Shown: positions 13,775-14,714 of the stretch, piece by piece
Numbering within the stretch: the stretch's first letter is position 1
How the letters are laid out: each line of letters begins with the position of its first letter
Assembly: GCA_036570465.1 (NCBI GenBank)
Contig: DATCYD010000015.1
Location: forward strand, 1-14,714
Source of the DNA: Anseongella sp036570465
Lineage (GTDB): Bacteria; Bacteroidota; Bacteroidia; Sphingobacteriales; Sphingobacteriaceae
Direction: 5' to 3'
DNA length: 14,714 nt
The notes under the pieces: generated by a model
The model's input: only the letters and a program-made list of their open reading frames with translations
What the model was told of the DNA's origin: nothing
The model's database searches: none
Translations under genes and position numbers: made by a program

Positions 13775-14714
13775 TCAATCCATTTGCAGTTCAGAAACAG
13801 GAATAATGGCCAACTCAGCGGAATTATTATTCCATAAGCTGCGGCCTTTGCCTACACGTCCCTGGCCGCCGCCGGTATTGGAGTACACCACCCATAACTT
13901 TCCGTTGTATTCCACGGCATACGGATAAGATAATCCTACATCAGGATTCGATTCTCCCGGTCCGTCGTAAACAGAATGTCGAATGCAATAGAGTTTACTG
14001 AACGTGGTCTCGCCCGGACGACTGAGTGCGATGGTTAGCGGACGACGTGAATTGCCTGAATTGCTGGTTGACGACCCGATCAAGTAACGCTGGCCTGTAG
14101 AAAGGGTCCCCGAATAGGGCTTGGACGCGGCCATGGGCATATTGCTTGGCTGCAATTCAGTCCAGGTACGGCCATAATCCTTGCTAAATGCGACCCAGGC
14201 AAGTGGATGCGGGTGACCTTTGAACTTCGGTGTATTATTAGCCGAACGTGAAATCAGGAGCACGTCAGCGCCATTTACAATGACAGTGGATTCACCCCAA
14301 ACCTTGACAGGCGTTGCAATCCTGATCACCTCCCAGTTCGTGAAATCACCGTCCCGGCAAATAGCGACTGCCGGAACAGTACTTTTACCCACACTGGCTC
14401 CACCGATAATCCATTCACCGTTCTCCATCTGACGCGGTTCCTGCAACGGCCAGAAACCGTCCCTGGCCACAACACCTTCGTTGACCCATGTCTTATTCTG
14501 GTCGTCCCAACGATAGGCTCGCATATGATTCTCTTCCATGACGCGATAAAATGCACCCATGAATGACCAAAGAGTCCCTTTATTCTCCAGAAACACACCA
14601 TGACTGACCGCCAGGTCACCCGGAGGGTTATCCATGGTTATCGGAGTACTCCATTTCTTGCCTTTCCTGCCTCCAAAGACATAACTGGCTTCTTCACTGC
14701 CCGTATTTTCAGGA
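13775..14714 (-). CDS. Sialidase-fold (Asp-box beta-propeller) protein, C-terminal part (cut by right edge)
   Basis: An open frame runs from the right window edge to the stop at 13777-13775, giving 313 visible codons. It is open upstream of the methionine codon at 14635 (reading PENTGSEEASYVFGG at the edge), so the gene begins outside the window. A canonical Asp box, SKDYGRTW, is at 14185-14162, and degenerate copies (for example RDGDFTNW) occur in other blades, as in six-bladed sialidase propellers. LISRSANN, GQRYLIGSS and GLSYPYAVEYNGKLWVVYS are at places where the family carries arginine and tyrosine active-site residues. Members of this fold include exo-alpha-sialidases (GH33) and many Bacteroidota proteins with other or unknown substrates, so true sialidase activity is not assured. 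The gene points toward the anti-sigma gene and is not part of the SusC operon, but may serve the same substrate. Confidence 0.8.
   Translation of the reverse strand, partial: PENTGSEEASYVFGGRKGKKWSTPITMDNPPGDLAVSHGVFLENKGTLWSFMGAFYRVMEENHMRAYRWDDQNKTWVNEGVVARDGFWPLQEPRQMENGEWIIGGASVGKSTVPAVAICRDGDFTNWEVIRIATPVKVWGESTVIVNGADVLLISRSANNTPKFKGHPHPLAWVAFSKDYGRTWTELQPSNMPMAASKPYSGTLSTGQRYLIGSSTSNSGNSRRPLTIALSRPGETTFSKLYCIRHSVYDGPGESNPDVGLSYPYAVEYNGKLWVVYSNTGGGQGRVGKGRSLWNNNSAELAIIPVSELQMD
14162..14185 (-). other. Asp-box motif in the sialidase-fold protein
   Basis: The codons spell SKDYGRTW, matching the S/T-x-D-x-G-x-x-W Asp box, a structural turn repeated in sialidase propeller blades and not part of the active site. 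It is the firmest evidence for the fold of this truncated gene. Confidence 0.85.

Noticed and set aside
14633..14635. ATG at 14635 as the true start of the sialidase-fold gene
   Set aside because: The frame stays open and protein-like to the window edge and the propeller would lack its first blades; the gene is cut by the edge.

Overview
The window looks like chromosomal DNA of a Bacteroidota bacterium. The evidence is an STN-bearing SusC/RagA outer-membrane transporter with a SusD/RagB lipoprotein, a divergent ECF sigma / FecR-type anti-sigma pair, genes without Shine-Dalgarno sequences, and several boxes matching the Bacteroidota -7 promoter consensus TAnnTTTG. I cannot place it more finely; a soil or water member of the Chitinophagales, Sphingobacteriales or Cytophagales would fit. 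I saw no tRNA, rRNA, CRISPR array, insertion sequence or phage gene.

Left part (1-4120), mostly single genes. On the minus strand are the 5' end of an exported TPR-like protein (cut by the left edge), a short remnant that looks like a broken alpha/beta-hydrolase gene (reads on plus), an OsmC-family protein and a secreted GH76 alpha-1,6-mannanase-like enzyme. Divergent from GH76, on plus, are a membrane fatty acid hydroxylase/sterol desaturase-family protein and a thioredoxin-like protein. GH76 (GTG) and the hydroxylase (TTG) both have forced non-ATG starts, because in-frame stops lie just upstream. Several starts sit directly behind a -7 box.

Central part (4139-13761), a compact sigma-controlled nutrient uptake locus. 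A four-gene minus-strand operon runs leftward: SusC-like receptor with an N-terminal STN signalling domain, SusD-like lipoprotein, a leucine-rich/Receptor-L-like lipoprotein made of two duplicated modules (in the place where a SusE/SusF glycan-binding protein is expected), and a lipoprotein that looks like a TIM barrel but belongs to no family I recognise. Gaps are 15, 3 and 22 bp. Divergently, after 177 bp, come an ECF sigma factor and a membrane FecR-like anti-sigma factor. The likely logic is: substrate binding at SusCD, STN contact with the anti-sigma factor across the periplasm, sigma release, then transcription of the operon.

Right edge (13775-14714): the C-terminal part of a sialidase-fold (Asp-box beta-propeller) protein on minus, convergent with the anti-sigma gene.

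The least described parts are the duplicated leucine-rich lipoprotein and the TIM-barrel-like lipoprotein. Together with SusCD they may form a surface complex for a substrate that cannot be named from sequence alone. GH76 suggests yeast-type alpha-mannan and the propeller suggests sialic acid or a similar acidic or deoxy sugar, but neither is in the operon.
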